DNA from: Agromyces humatus
GTDB taxonomy: Bacteria > Actinomycetota > Actinomycetes > Actinomycetales > Microbacteriaceae
Assembly: GCF_021228295.1 (NCBI RefSeq)
Contig: NZ_JAJQPD010000004.1
Coordinates: 248,001-312,000 of the forward strand
Length of the DNA stretch: 64,000 bases
Reading direction: 5' to 3'
Part shown: piece by piece, positions 15,708-23,003 of the stretch
Layout: the number at the start of each line of letters is the position of its first letter
Position numbering within the stretch: position 1 is the first letter of the stretch
Position numbers and translations under genes: made by a program
Notes under the pieces: generated by a model
Databases searched by the model: none
What the model was told of the DNA's origin: nothing
What the model saw: only the letters and a program-made list of their open reading frames with translations

Positions 15708-16223
15708 CTACGCAGCGGACTCCTGCTTCTCACGCAGCGCGTCGACCGTGCGAACGGCCTTCGACAGCGGTGCGTTGAACAGATATGCGGCTCCGAACAG
15801 CGAGGCCTTGAAGGCACCGGCGAGCTTCGCCAGCAGCACTTCGCGGGACTCGAGGTCGGCGAGCTTGCCTACCTCTGCTGCGGTCAGGGGCTTGCCATCG
15901 AAATAGCCGCCCTTGACCACGAGGAGAGGGTTCGCCTTGGCGAAGTCACGCAGCGCCTTCGCGACGGCGACCGGGTCACCGTGCACGAACGCGATCGCCG
16001 ACGGCCCCTTGAGGTCGTCGTCGAACGAGCTGATCCCGACGTTGTTGGCCGCGATCTTGGTCAGCGTGTTCTTCACCACGGCGTAGCTCGCGTCCCCACT
16101 GATGGACTTGCGCAGCGTCTTGAGCTGGGCAACAGTGAGGCCGCGGTATTCGGTCAGCAGAACGGCGGTCGAGCTCTCGAACAGGTTCGTGAGTTCGGCA
16201 ACCGAGGCTTCCTTGTTCGCCAT
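15708..16223 (-). CDS. rplJ: 50S ribosomal protein L10
   Basis: A 171-residue protein that anchors L7/L12 dimers to the ribosome. [39 protein letters not shown] is the conserved N-terminal rRNA-binding start; [11 protein letters not shown] and the C-terminal stalk helix complete the family pattern. ATG at 16223 follows AAGGAG by five bases; a GTG six bases earlier is too close to that site. The preceding ~220 bases form an L10 leader with an attenuator hairpin, so L10 (with L12) probably represses its own operon. Confidence 0.98.
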   Translation of the reverse strand: MANKEASVAELTNLFESSTAVLLTEYRGLTVAQLKTLRKSISGDASYAVVKNTLTKIAANNVGISSFDDDLKGPSAIAFVHGDPVAVAKALRDFAKANPLLVVKGGYFDGKPLTAAEVGKLADLESREVLLAKLAGAFKASLFGAAYLFNAPLSKAVRTVDALREKQESAA

Positions 16224-16442
16224 GGCCACTCCTTGTGTCTTCTACGTGCATCGCGGAGGCGGTGCACGGCCTGGGAGCGCTGGAAGAGTATGGAGAAAGA
16301 AAAAAGCTCCGGCGCAGTTGCGCGGAGCTCGGCCCGATTGCTCGGAAGTCTTCGTCACACCTGCGCGGGCCCTTGCTTTCGCAAGACTTCGGTCGGCATT
16401 CATTTCGGAACGCGCGACAACCAGCGGTCTTCGGCTCCGTAA
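16224..16442 (-). ncRNA. L10 leader (ribosomal protein autoregulatory 5' region)
   Basis: The 219-base region between the predicted rplJ promoter and the gene has the position and length of the L10 leader, a cis-acting RNA bound by the L10(L12)4 complex. It contains several GC-rich stems and ends with a terminator-like hairpin and U-tract (16297-16329). The exact L10-binding kink-turn was not modelled; a covariance search against the L10_leader family would test it. Confidence 0.6.
16297..16329 (-). terminator. Attenuator hairpin in the rplJ leader
   Basis: On the minus strand AGCTCCGCGCA and TGCGCCGGAGCT pair with one bulged base, immediately followed by TTTTTTCTTTC. This is the clearest intrinsic terminator with a U-tract in the window. 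Its position ~75 bases before rplJ makes it an attenuator rather than an operon end. Confidence 0.8.
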
Positions 16443-16471
16443 AGACTAACGGATGCCGCGTGCGCGGCCAA
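16443..16471 (-). promoter_or_regulatory. Predicted rplJ promoter
   Basis: On the minus strand TTGGCC (16466-16471) and TAGTCT (16443-16448) are separated by 17 bases, a good housekeeping-type promoter directly before the leader RNA. Confidence 0.55.
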
Positions 16472-16501
16472 ATCGTCGGTGGCTGACGGTAGACCGGAGA
16501 C

Positions 16502-16888
16502 ATGGAGATCACACACCTCAACCCCGGCACGCTCCACACGAATCCGGCGTTCAGCCAGGGAGTGCTCGTGCGCGGCGCTCATGACACGCTGTACGTCGGC
16601 GGCCAGAACGGCACCGATGCCTCGGGCGCCATCGTTGCGGGCGGCCTCGGGCCGCAGACCGAGCAGGCGCTCCGCAACGTGCTCGCCGTGCTCGCCGAGG
16701 CGGGCGCCGACCAGTCGAATGTCGTGCGCATGGCGGTCTACGTTGGCGCCGGGCAGTCGGTCGACGAGGGCTTCGCCGCGTCGATGCGGATCTGGGGTCC
16801 CAAGCCGACCGCCATCACGGTGCTGTTCGTGGCGGGCCTCGGCCGCCCCGACGCGCTCGTCGAGATCGAGGCGACCGCGGCGATGTAG
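16502..16888 (+). CDS. RidA (YjgF/YER057c/UK114) family protein
   Basis: A 128-residue cytoplasmic protein of the RidA superfamily, whose founding member hydrolyses reactive enamines/imines from PLP enzymes. The fold markers are PAFSQGVLVRG, LYVGGQNGTDASG, QTEQALRNVLAVLAEAGA and GRPDALVEIEATA; the arginine in GRPDALVEIEA is at the position of the catalytic Arg of RidA. The N-terminus differs from canonical RidA, so this may be one of the divergent subgroups with another substrate. GGAG precedes ATG 16502. It is transcribed divergently from rplJ. Confidence 0.85.
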   Translation: MEITHLNPGTLHTNPAFSQGVLVRGAHDTLYVGGQNGTDASGAIVAGGLGPQTEQALRNVLAVLAEAGADQSNVVRMAVYVGAGQSVDEGFAASMRIWGPKPTAITVLFVAGLGRPDALVEIEATAAM

Positions 16889-17099
16889 CGCCCAGACGAA
16901 CATCCCTCTTGCGGTTGACGTGCCGCTTCGGGCGTGGTCACCGGGTGAGGTAGACGGGCGACACAGGGTGTGCACGACGGGCGTGCGGCCCCGCCCTGAG
17001 CCATTTTCGTGGTCAGTATGTCGCCAGGCCGATTGGGGACCAACGGCTATCGGACGGTCCGGCCATGACGTTCCGAGCAGGTACGTTGCTCAAGTGTCG

Positions 17100-17567
17100 A
17101 TGAAGTGGCTTACCCGCGAATGGGCATCCGGCACGCTCGACGACTCTGAATGGGATTCGCATTGGCGGGACTACCAGGTGCATTGCACCGCGGTGATGCC
17201 GCGGCTACGTGACGGCGCTGAGAGGTTGGTTCAGGGGGTGAATCTGCACGATGGGCAGATCCAATCCTTCGAGTACCGACCCGACGGTGCGCTGGTCGTG
17301 CGTGCGCTCGTAGGCGATCTTCAGGTTGGCTACGAGTTCGTCGAGCTGAGCTTCGTCGACGCGGAACTGCGCTTGGAACCTGGGGCGACCATCGATTCAC
17401 TGCGTTTCCATGACGCCGAGAGCGAGATCGTCTATGACGAGGTCGACGTTGAAGCTGACGGGCGCTTCGTGCATCGCGTTCTGCTTTGGCCGCAGGGCGA
17501 GTACGAGGTGGTCTTCACCGCGCTCAGCGAGCGTCGCGAGGAAGCGACATCCCGCGATCGCCGCTGA
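17100..17567 (+). CDS. Small DUF4085-like protein, function unknown
   Basis: A 155-residue acidic soluble protein. It begins MKWLTREWASGTLDDSEWD, which resembles the start of DUF4085 proteins, followed by VNLHDGQIQSFEYRPDGALVVRALVGD and a C-terminal segment rich in E/D (FHDAESEIVYDEVDVEADG). There is no signal peptide or membrane helix. ATG 17100 is chosen because it starts the family-like sequence; GTG at 17094 is also in frame and no strong ribosome-binding site separates them. The gene opens the accessory stretch. The family assignment is from memory of a short motif and is tentative. Confidence 0.55.
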   Translation: MKWLTREWASGTLDDSEWDSHWRDYQVHCTAVMPRLRDGAERLVQGVNLHDGQIQSFEYRPDGALVVRALVGDLQVGYEFVELSFVDAELRLEPGATIDSLRFHDAESEIVYDEVDVEADGRFVHRVLLWPQGEYEVVFTALSERREEATSRDRR

Positions 17568-17681
17568 AGGAAACCGGCCACGTGAGCGCTGAGGGACCGG
17601 CTTGCGTGTCCGCGGCTCGGTTGGCATCGCACCCAGGGTGTGACGGAATGGGTTGGCCGGACATTCCTTAGTGTGGGCGAT

Positions 17682-18275
17682 ATGGATGAGGCAGGCGATG
17701 AGCAGGCGCTGTGGGCTCGGGTGCTCATCGGCGACGACATCGCATTCACGGCCATCTTCGATCTCCATGCTGCGCGCGTGCATCGGCAGGCTCGACGCCT
17801 TGTGAAGGACGAGCGCGACGCTGAGGATGTCACGGCGATGGTCTTCTTCGAAGCATGGCGCCGGCGCGGCAGCGTTCGTTTCGTGAACGACTCGCTTGCC
17901 GGGTGGCTGCTGGTGACGACCACGAACGTGGTGCGTAATCGCGAGCGTTCCCGCGTCCGCTACGAGGCATTGCTCCGGAAGGTGCGTGTCGAGACGGTTC
18001 CGGACCACGCTGATGCCGTGCTCGAATCCGTCGAGCGACCCGCGATGCAGGCACAGGTGCGAGGAGCCTTCGACCGGTTGAGTGCCCGCGACCAGGAGAT
18101 CCTCACGCTGTGCGTGATCGAGGAACTCGCACCCGTCGATGTCGCCCGGGTGCTTCGGGTTCCGGCGGGAACGGTTCGGATGCGGCTGAGCCGCGCGAAG
18201 GCCCGCTTGCGCGCAGCCGTGCACGACGCGCAGCAACTGGCCGTGATGACCGAGATCGGAGGAACCGCCCCATGA
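17682..18275 (+). CDS. ECF-type RNA polymerase sigma factor
   Basis: A 197-residue sigma-70-family protein. Region 2 includes FTAIFDLHAARVHRQARRLVKDERDAEDVTAMVFFEAWRR (about 22-62) with the DAEDV core-binding helix; region 4 includes LSARDQEILTLCVIEELAPVDVARVLRVPAGTVRMRLSRAKARL, a helix-turn-helix for the -35 element. It directs polymerase to an unknown regulon. The stop overlaps the start of the next gene (ATGA), an anti-sigma-like membrane protein, and a lipoprotein follows. A TTAGTG box 8 bases before the ATG suggests a leaderless transcript. Confidence 0.88.
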   Translation: MDEAGDEQALWARVLIGDDIAFTAIFDLHAARVHRQARRLVKDERDAEDVTAMVFFEAWRRRGSVRFVNDSLAGWLLVTTTNVVRNRERSRVRYEALLRKVRVETVPDHADAVLESVERPAMQAQVRGAFDRLSARDQEILTLCVIEELAPVDVARVLRVPAGTVRMRLSRAKARLRAAVHDAQQLAVMTEIGGTAP

Positions 18276-18796
18276 TCGACGACGACGATCGGATCCTCGA
18301 CGGGCAGTACCGTGATCGGCTGCGGTCGACACTGCAGACCATGGTCAAGGACGAGGCGACTCCGAAACGACGGCATCTGAATCGCCCGGCGATCATCCTG
18401 GCGGTGAGCGCGACCGCCGCGGCTGCGATCGTTACGGTCGCATTGCCGATGATGGGCGATCGAGCGGCGGCTTCGCTGGAGGTCGCCTGTCTTGACAGTG
18501 CCGATCCTGTCGCGGTGGCTGGCGCCGCGACCGCTGAGACCGTCACACTCACGCCCGGGCCAGACGGGCTGACTGTGCGGGACGTGGAGGCGGCGTGCAC
18601 GGCGTTGTGGGTGGCGAAGACTCGGCAACAGGGCTCTGTTGACTTCCAGTCCGGAGCACAGCCGTCGACCGGGCCAATCACCACCAAGCCCACACTCGTC
18701 GTCTGCACGCTCCCCGATGGCCGGCCCGGGGTGCTCCCGGGGCAGACGACGACGTGCACCGTGCTGGGCATGGAGTTGTGGAGGTTCGAACCGTGA
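18272..18796 (+). CDS. Putative anti-sigma-like single-pass membrane protein
   Basis: A 174-residue protein overlapping the sigma gene (ATGA). The cytoplasmic N-terminus (~1-38, MIDDDDRILDGQYRDRLRSTLQTM) is charged; a transmembrane helix follows (about 39-61, AIILAVSATAAAAIVTVALPMMG); the rest is extracytoplasmic with cysteine pairs (VACLDS, AACTALW, VVCTLPDG, TTCTV). No zinc-binding HxxxCxxC anti-sigma motif is present, so the role is inferred only from operon position and topology. The stop overlaps the GTG of the lipoprotein gene. Confidence 0.6.
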   Translation: MIDDDDRILDGQYRDRLRSTLQTMVKDEATPKRRHLNRPAIILAVSATAAAAIVTVALPMMGDRAAASLEVACLDSADPVAVAGAATAETVTLTPGPDGLTVRDVEAACTALWVAKTRQQGSVDFQSGAQPSTGPITTKPTLVVCTLPDGRPGVLPGQTTTCTVLGMELWRFEP

Positions 18797-19395
18797 TCGA
18801 CCTGCGACCGATCCGAGCGCTCGCCGTCATGGCGGCGGTATTGATGACCGCCGGGTGCGCGACGACCGCGCTCCCCCGCGCGACGGATGCGACGGCCCCC
18901 AGTGTCGTCGAGTACGAGGTGTCGGGCATGCTCCATATCGCGCAACAAGAAGCGGCCATCTGCACACTTCACATGCAGAGCATGCCGCCACGGTGCGGGG
19001 GCGGCGTTCCGGTAGCCGGACTCGACACGGTCGTCATCCCCTCGGGACTGCTCGCGACATACTACGGCGTGACTTGGGGAGACGCACGGCTCGTCGGCAC
19101 TTTCGAGGACGGAACCCTCACACTCACGCGCGATCCACTGCCGCCCCTCAAGCTGGATGCTTCCCCGGCCGAGGTCATCCCCACCGAACCCGCCAACGCG
19201 GCCGAACTCGCGAAGATCGCCGAAACCATCGCCCACAGCAACCGATCAGACGTCCTCGTTGTCGAGTCCAGCGACGGTCAGGTCCACGTGCTCGTCCCGC
19301 TCGAGATCGGCGACGAGCTCCAAGCATCGTTCGACGCAGAATTCGGCACCGGCGTGGTCGTCGTCAACTCTTGGCTGCAACCCTGGAAAGGCTGA
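18793..19395 (+). CDS. Putative lipoprotein of the sigma operon
   Basis: A 200-residue exported protein. The signal sequence IRALAVMAAVLMTAGC ends in a lipobox (Cys about 23), so it should be anchored outside the membrane. The mature part contains SVVEYEVSGMLHIAQQEAAICTLHMQSMPPRCGGG with two cysteines likely in a disulfide, and an alternating beta-rich pattern; no family is recognised. It starts at GTG 18793, overlapping the upstream stop (GTGA). As third gene of a sigma / membrane protein / lipoprotein operon it could be the extracellular sensor or the regulated product. Confidence 0.65.
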   Translation: MIDLRPIRALAVMAAVLMTAGCATTALPRATDATAPSVVEYEVSGMLHIAQQEAAICTLHMQSMPPRCGGGVPVAGLDTVVIPSGLLATYYGVTWGDARLVGTFEDGTLTLTRDPLPPLKLDASPAEVIPTEPANAAELAKIAETIAHSNRSDVLVVESSDGQVHVLVPLEIGDELQASFDAEFGTGVVVVNSWLQPWKG

Positions 19396-19542
19396 CGCTC
19401 GCGCCATCCCCGATAGGTGTCAGCAGTGCTCGCTCAGGGATCCGCTGTCGGATGTCCGTTGGCGGACCGGTCTGCGGGCGTGCGTCCGGCGAGCATACGT
19501 GGCTGTGGGGCGAGTGACTCGAGGGGCGGCTACCGTGGGGTG

Positions 19543-20178
19543 GTGACTGCTGCTGCTGCGTTCGTCCTGCTGGATGTCGACGGGACGTTGATCGACGCGG
19601 TCGCGAACCAGCGACGTGTCTGGCATGAATGGGCAAGGATCTTCCACCTGAATCCGGCCCAGGTGTACGCCGTCGCGCTCAGAACGAGACCTATGGACAC
19701 GGTCGCCGAAGTCGCCCCCGATCTGAACCATGACGAGTGTCTCTCGACGCTCCACCGCCTCGAGGATCACGATGCGCGGCACGGGACCTATTCCGCGTTC
19801 GAGGGCGCTGCCGAACTGCTTGCGGGGTTGGTCGCGGGTCGCTGGGCGGTGGTGACCTCGAACTACGCGCATCGCGTGCGAGAGCGGTTCTCGCGTACCG
19901 GCCTGCGGGCCCCGGAGGTGATCGTAGATGCGCGGTTCTCGGGACCGGGGAAGCCGGCGCCGGATCCATATCTCTACGCCGCAGAGGTGCTGGGACCTGC
20001 GCCGGAACAGTGTCTCGTTCTGGAGGACTCGCCCAGCGGAGTCGAGTCGGCCAAGGGCGCCGAGATGATCGTGTGGGCGGTGAACACCTCGGTGCGCATC
20101 GAACGAGCGGACCGGACGTTCAACACGCTCGCCAAGGCTGTGCCTCACGTGCTCAGGATGCACCGCGCGGACCAGTAG
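19543..20178 (+). CDS. HAD-superfamily phosphatase
   Basis: A 211-residue haloacid dehalogenase-type hydrolase. Motif I is LLDVDGTLID (nucleophile D11, acid D13), motif II is VVTSNYA, the motif III lysine is in GPGKPAPDPYLY, and motif IV is LVLEDSPSGVESAKGAEM. The helical cap inserted after motif I and the KPAPDPYL...LEDS...G pattern match the sugar/glycerol-phosphate phosphatase and beta-phosphoglucomutase subgroup. The substrate is a small phosphorylated metabolite, not determinable. The start is uncertain: GTG 19543 is nearest the fold; the ribosome-binding site is weak. Confidence 0.85.
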   Translation: MTAAAAFVLLDVDGTLIDAVANQRRVWHEWARIFHLNPAQVYAVALRTRPMDTVAEVAPDLNHDECLSTLHRLEDHDARHGTYSAFEGAAELLAGLVAGRWAVVTSNYAHRVRERFSRTGLRAPEVIVDARFSGPGKPAPDPYLYAAEVLGPAPEQCLVLEDSPSGVESAKGAEMIVWAVNTSVRIERADRTFNTLAKAVPHVLRMHRADQ

Positions 20179-20232
20179 CGCCCGCACCTTCCCGATAAGT
20201 CCGAGCGGGCGATCACGATCGCAACCGGAGAT

Positions 20233-20805
20233 CTACGCGAGAGCCTCCGCCGCGAAGCGGACACCGAGTTCGGCTACCCGATGGGAGCGGTGTTCCGGGC
20301 GCATACGGCCAGCACGTTCCAGCAGGCTGACGCCGTGCAGGGCGCCCCAGAACACTTCGGTCACCGTGCCGTCGCTATTGTCTCCGATCGCGTCCGCGAG
20401 AACCTCGAACCCTGCGCGAAGGTCGGATTCGGTGTCGTCACCGGCGAATCGTATGTCGATCGGCAGTTGGAACATGGCTTCGTACACAGCGGGGTGCTCA
20501 CTGCTGAAATCCAAGTAGGCGACGGCGACGGCCTCGATCGCACGCCGCCCGCGCTTGCGGCCGAGCGCAGCGCGACACCGCCGCGTCAGGTCGACGAAGC
20601 CTTCGAGAGCGATGGCCAGCATGATCTCGGACTTGCCTCCCGGAAAGTGGCCATAGAGCACGGGCTGCGTGTATCCGATGGCGTCGGCGAGATGTCGAGT
20701 CGTCACGGCCTCCCAGCCAGCGGCGTCCGCGCGCTCCCGAGCGGCAGCGAGGATCCGACGGCGTCGCTCGTCGCTGCGCTGCTGGCGTGCCGTCTGTTCA
20801 GCCAT
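20233..20805 (-). CDS. TetR-family transcriptional regulator
   Basis: A 190-residue regulator. The helix-turn-helix near the N-terminus is AWEAVTTRHLADAIGYTQPVLYGHFPGGKSEI (about 30-60); the C-terminal ~130 residues form the ligand-binding domain with a WHG-like VFWGALHGVSLLERAGRM stretch. ATG 20805 is preceded by AGGAGG at ideal spacing. It is divergent from the DUF1772 gene, and three alternating copies of the half-site CGCTAGAA lie between them, so it most likely represses both genes. The ligand is unknown. Confidence 0.88.
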   Translation of the reverse strand: MAEQTARQQRSDERRRRILAAARERADAAGWEAVTTRHLADAIGYTQPVLYGHFPGGKSEIMLAIALEGFVDLTRRCRAALGRKRGRRAIEAVAVAYLDFSSEHPAVYEAMFQLPIDIRFAGDDTESDLRAGFEVLADAIGDNSDGTVTEVFWGALHGVSLLERAGRMRPEHRSHRVAELGVRFAAEALA

Positions 20806-20850
20806 CAGTCCTCCTCTTGCGGTCACGTCGTCGATCACCTACTGTAGCAA

Positions 20851-20876
20851 CGCTAGAAATTCTAGCGGCGCTAGAA
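20851..20876. promoter_or_regulatory. TetR operator with three alternating half-sites
   Basis: The sequence reads CGCTAGAA-A-TTCTAGCG-G-CGCTAGAA. Half-sites 1-2 and 2-3 each form a perfect 17-base inverted repeat, so the middle half-site is shared. It lies in the 87-base divergent gap between the tetR gene and the DUF1772 gene, 46 bases from the first and 17 from the second. Confidence 0.8.
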
Positions 20877-20892
20877 TTGAAGGGCATTCTCT

Positions 20893-21345
20893 GTGGAACC
20901 TGTTCTCGCCATCATCACCGCGTCCGTCGTCGGCCTCATGGTCGGCGTCGAGTTCGCGGTCGCTTTCGTCATCAACCCGATCCTGTTGCGACTGCCGGTC
21001 GGCGCGTCACTGACAGCACAGGCGGACGGTGCGCGCATGTTGGGACGCGCGATGCCGTTCTGGTACGTCGGTTCCCTGATCCTCGTCGCCGCCCTTACGG
21101 CTCTCACGTGGGGCGCACCGGCCGCGGCACCCGCTCTCGTCGCCGGAGTGTTGCTGGCCATCAGCGTCATCCTGTCCATCGCCCTGCTGGTGCCGATCGC
21201 CAATCGCGCGGCAACCTGGACCCCCGACAGTCATCCCGACGACTGGCGCGAGCAGCAGCAGCGCTGGGACCGCCTGCACTACGCCCGCGTCGCTCTCATC
21301 GTCGCGGCCTTCGTCCTCGTCGTGACCGCGACGACGATGATCTGA
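20893..21345 (+). CDS. DUF1772 (anthrone-oxygenase-like) membrane protein
   Basis: A 150-residue protein with four predicted helices (about 3-27, 53-73, 77-101, 130-150). The conserved DUF1772 features are NPILLRLP after helix 1, VPIANRAATW after helix 3, and WDRLHYARVALIVAAF at helix 4. Members include anthrone-oxygenase-like proteins, but most are uncharacterised; an enzymatic role here is not established. The start is GTG 20893, nine bases after GAAGGG. Immediately downstream of the TetR operator, it is probably the regulator's main target. Confidence 0.75.
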   Translation: MEPVLAIITASVVGLMVGVEFAVAFVINPILLRLPVGASLTAQADGARMLGRAMPFWYVGSLILVAALTALTWGAPAAAPALVAGVLLAISVILSIALLVPIANRAATWTPDSHPDDWREQQQRWDRLHYARVALIVAAFVLVVTATTMI

Positions 21346-21736
21346 CGCGATAGCGACCGCATCCCGCGCACCCTGCGTCCGAGCCGGCGACTGGGGCGTG
21401 TCGTAAGCACCTCGGCGCGTGCGGAGGTGTGAGAGCAGGCCACGGTTTCAGGTGATTTCGGACGCTCATCCGCCAAGTCGCCCGCGCCCGATAGCCGGTC
21501 CGTCACGGGACTTCCGTAGGCGGATCCGCTTGTGCGACTGGGCTGTGTCGCTGGCGGACCCCTTACCCACAAGACTGGGCCCGATCGCGGAGCGGACGCA
21601 TCCGTCGCATTTGACAGGGCAGACGAGTGCTGACGGGGAAAGCAGCCCGTACCCGTCAAGGCCGGTCACCCTCGGGTGACCGGCCGCCAGGGTGGCTCCG
21701 CCCCCAGGGGCCGGACCGTGAACCAGGCGGGGTCCT
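21346..21736. other. Intergenic stretch with one terminator, no gene recognised
   Basis: 391 bases between the DUF1772 gene and a convergent hydrolase gene. Short open frames exist on the minus strand (21466-21669) but lack a start signal or family resemblance; it may be decayed coding sequence. The only clear structure is the hairpin at 21660-21685. Confidence 0.5.
21660..21685. terminator. Hairpin terminator
   Basis: GGCCGGTCACC pairs with GGTGACCGGCC around a four-base CTCG loop. It lies downstream of both the DUF1772 gene (+) and the hydrolase gene (-, ends 21737). Confidence 0.7.
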
Positions 21737-22513
21737 TCAACCAGCCGCGCTCCTAACGAACGCGGTGATGGCTGCGGCCACCTCGCGGTGCACCGTCTCG
21801 TTGAGGATGTCGTGCTTCATGCCCTCGAACACCAGGGTGCGGATCTGCGCGGACCGAGCGGCGACGGCGGCAACGTCCGCAACGGGCGCGACGGCGTCCT
21901 CCGAACCGTTGAGGGCGAGGACCGGAATCCTCAGGTCGCCGACCGTCTCGGCGACCTCGGCCCATGCGGGTGGCAGGACCCTGCGGAGCACATCGACGAT
22001 GTCGGCCTCTGTGAAGGCGAGCGGATCGTTCTCCAGGGAGTCCCGGTAGAACGGGTCCCCGGAGAGCTCGTCCAGGTCGAGGGCAAACGCGTCGCCCGCA
22101 TCCTCGAGTTCGGCGAACCACTGCGGCATGCTCAGAGTGGCGCCGGTCAGCACGGCCGCGCGGTAGCGGTCAGGGTGCCGCAGGGTAGTGATCATGGCCG
22201 CCACCGCTCCCAGCGAGTGCCCCGCGATGACCAGCGGCAGGCCGGCCTGTGCGGCGAGGTCGGTGAGTCGCTGGCCGTTGGAGACCAGCGCATCGATGCT
22301 CTCGATCTCACCACGCTGGCCTTCGGTAAGGCCGTGCCCGATCTCGTCCAGCGCCCACAGATCGATGTCCGCCTGGTTCAAGGCCGCGCCGAACCGGTGG
22401 TAGACCCCGGTGTGCTCGCCGAAGCCGTGCAGGAAGACCACCGCGGCCATGGGCGAGGCCGCGTCCCAGTGCCGGTAGTACACGGGGCCTGAGAGCCCAT
22501 CGAAGAAGGGCAC
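21737..22513 (-). CDS. Alpha/beta hydrolase, monoacylglycerol-lipase-like
   Basis: A 258-residue serine hydrolase. The oxyanion region is VVFLHGFGEHTGVY (about 25-38), the nucleophile elbow is GHSLG (Ser100), the acid is Asp206 in NGSEDAVAP, and the catalytic histidine is in GMKHDILNE (about 234). The HGFGEH signature and the overall layout match lysophospholipase/monoacylglycerol lipases. No signal peptide, so it acts in the cytoplasm. No adjacent gene suggests its substrate. Confidence 0.85.
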   Translation of the reverse strand: MPFFDGLSGPVYYRHWDAASPMAAVVFLHGFGEHTGVYHRFGAALNQADIDLWALDEIGHGLTEGQRGEIESIDALVSNGQRLTDLAAQAGLPLVIAGHSLGAVAAMITTLRHPDRYRAAVLTGATLSMPQWFAELEDAGDAFALDLDELSGDPFYRDSLENDPLAFTEADIVDVLRRVLPPAWAEVAETVGDLRIPVLALNGSEDAVAPVADVAAVAARSAQIRTLVFEGMKHDILNETVHREVAAAITAFVRSAAG

Positions 22514-23003
22514 CGTTACTCCACGGCTGGGCGGACGTCGGTCGTTACCATCCTGCCCGACGGTTCGCTGCGATGCGATCCCTCAAGTCTGTGACTGTTG
22601 AACGTGCATGAGGGATCGGTGAGTGCGCAGGCCCCCGGCGATGACTCCCTTCGGTGAAGATGGCTGTGCGAGGCGAGTCGGTGGGCTGTTTGTCGTCGCG
22701 ATAGCGAATTGCAGTCGGTGTGTCGGGCTGCGTAGCGGCGAGGGGATGCACGGAGATCGGCTGAACCAACGAGCTCACCGTGGACATCACCGGCATGCAA
22801 CCAGCCGAGATTGCCGCGATCGAGCTCTGCGGTGGCTACGCCTGTCGTCATCACAACGACCACGCTGTCGCCGTCGCAGTGATCGAAGGCCCCGCGGGCG
22901 GCCGGGATACTGCTCGCCGATGCAATGTCCGCCGTCGACTTGTACTTATGAGGCGTCACAACTTTGTGTTAGACATGTGACACAACCTTGGACTGGAGAC
23001 GAT
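22514..23003. other. Intergenic stretch carrying the promoter/operator of the membrane protein-GntR operon
   Basis: 490 bases between two divergently read genes. Several short frames are open on both strands (for example 22780-22980), but none has a ribosome-binding site plus recognisable product. The last ~40 bases hold an inverted repeat and probable promoter for the next operon. The rest shows nothing identifiable and may be decayed sequence. Confidence 0.5.
22964..22985. promoter_or_regulatory. Inverted repeat, putative operator for the GntR protein
   Basis: TTGTGTTA and TGACACAA (six-base perfect arms TTGTGT/ACACAA) flank AGACAT; TAGACA inside it could be a -10 box. It is 19 bases before the ATG of the membrane protein gene whose operon encodes a GntR regulator, so autoregulation is likely. 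Confidence 0.5.

Noticed and set aside
20179-20221. CGCCCGC/GCGGGCG inverted repeat between the HAD and tetR genes
   Set aside because: Seven-base arms across a 29-base loop are too weak to call a terminator.
21466-21669. 67-codon minus-strand frame in the gap after DUF1772
   Set aside because: No start signal or recognisable product; at most decayed sequence.
22780-22980. 66-codon + strand frame before the membrane protein gene
   Set aside because: No ribosome-binding site or family, and it overlaps the predicted promoter and operator.
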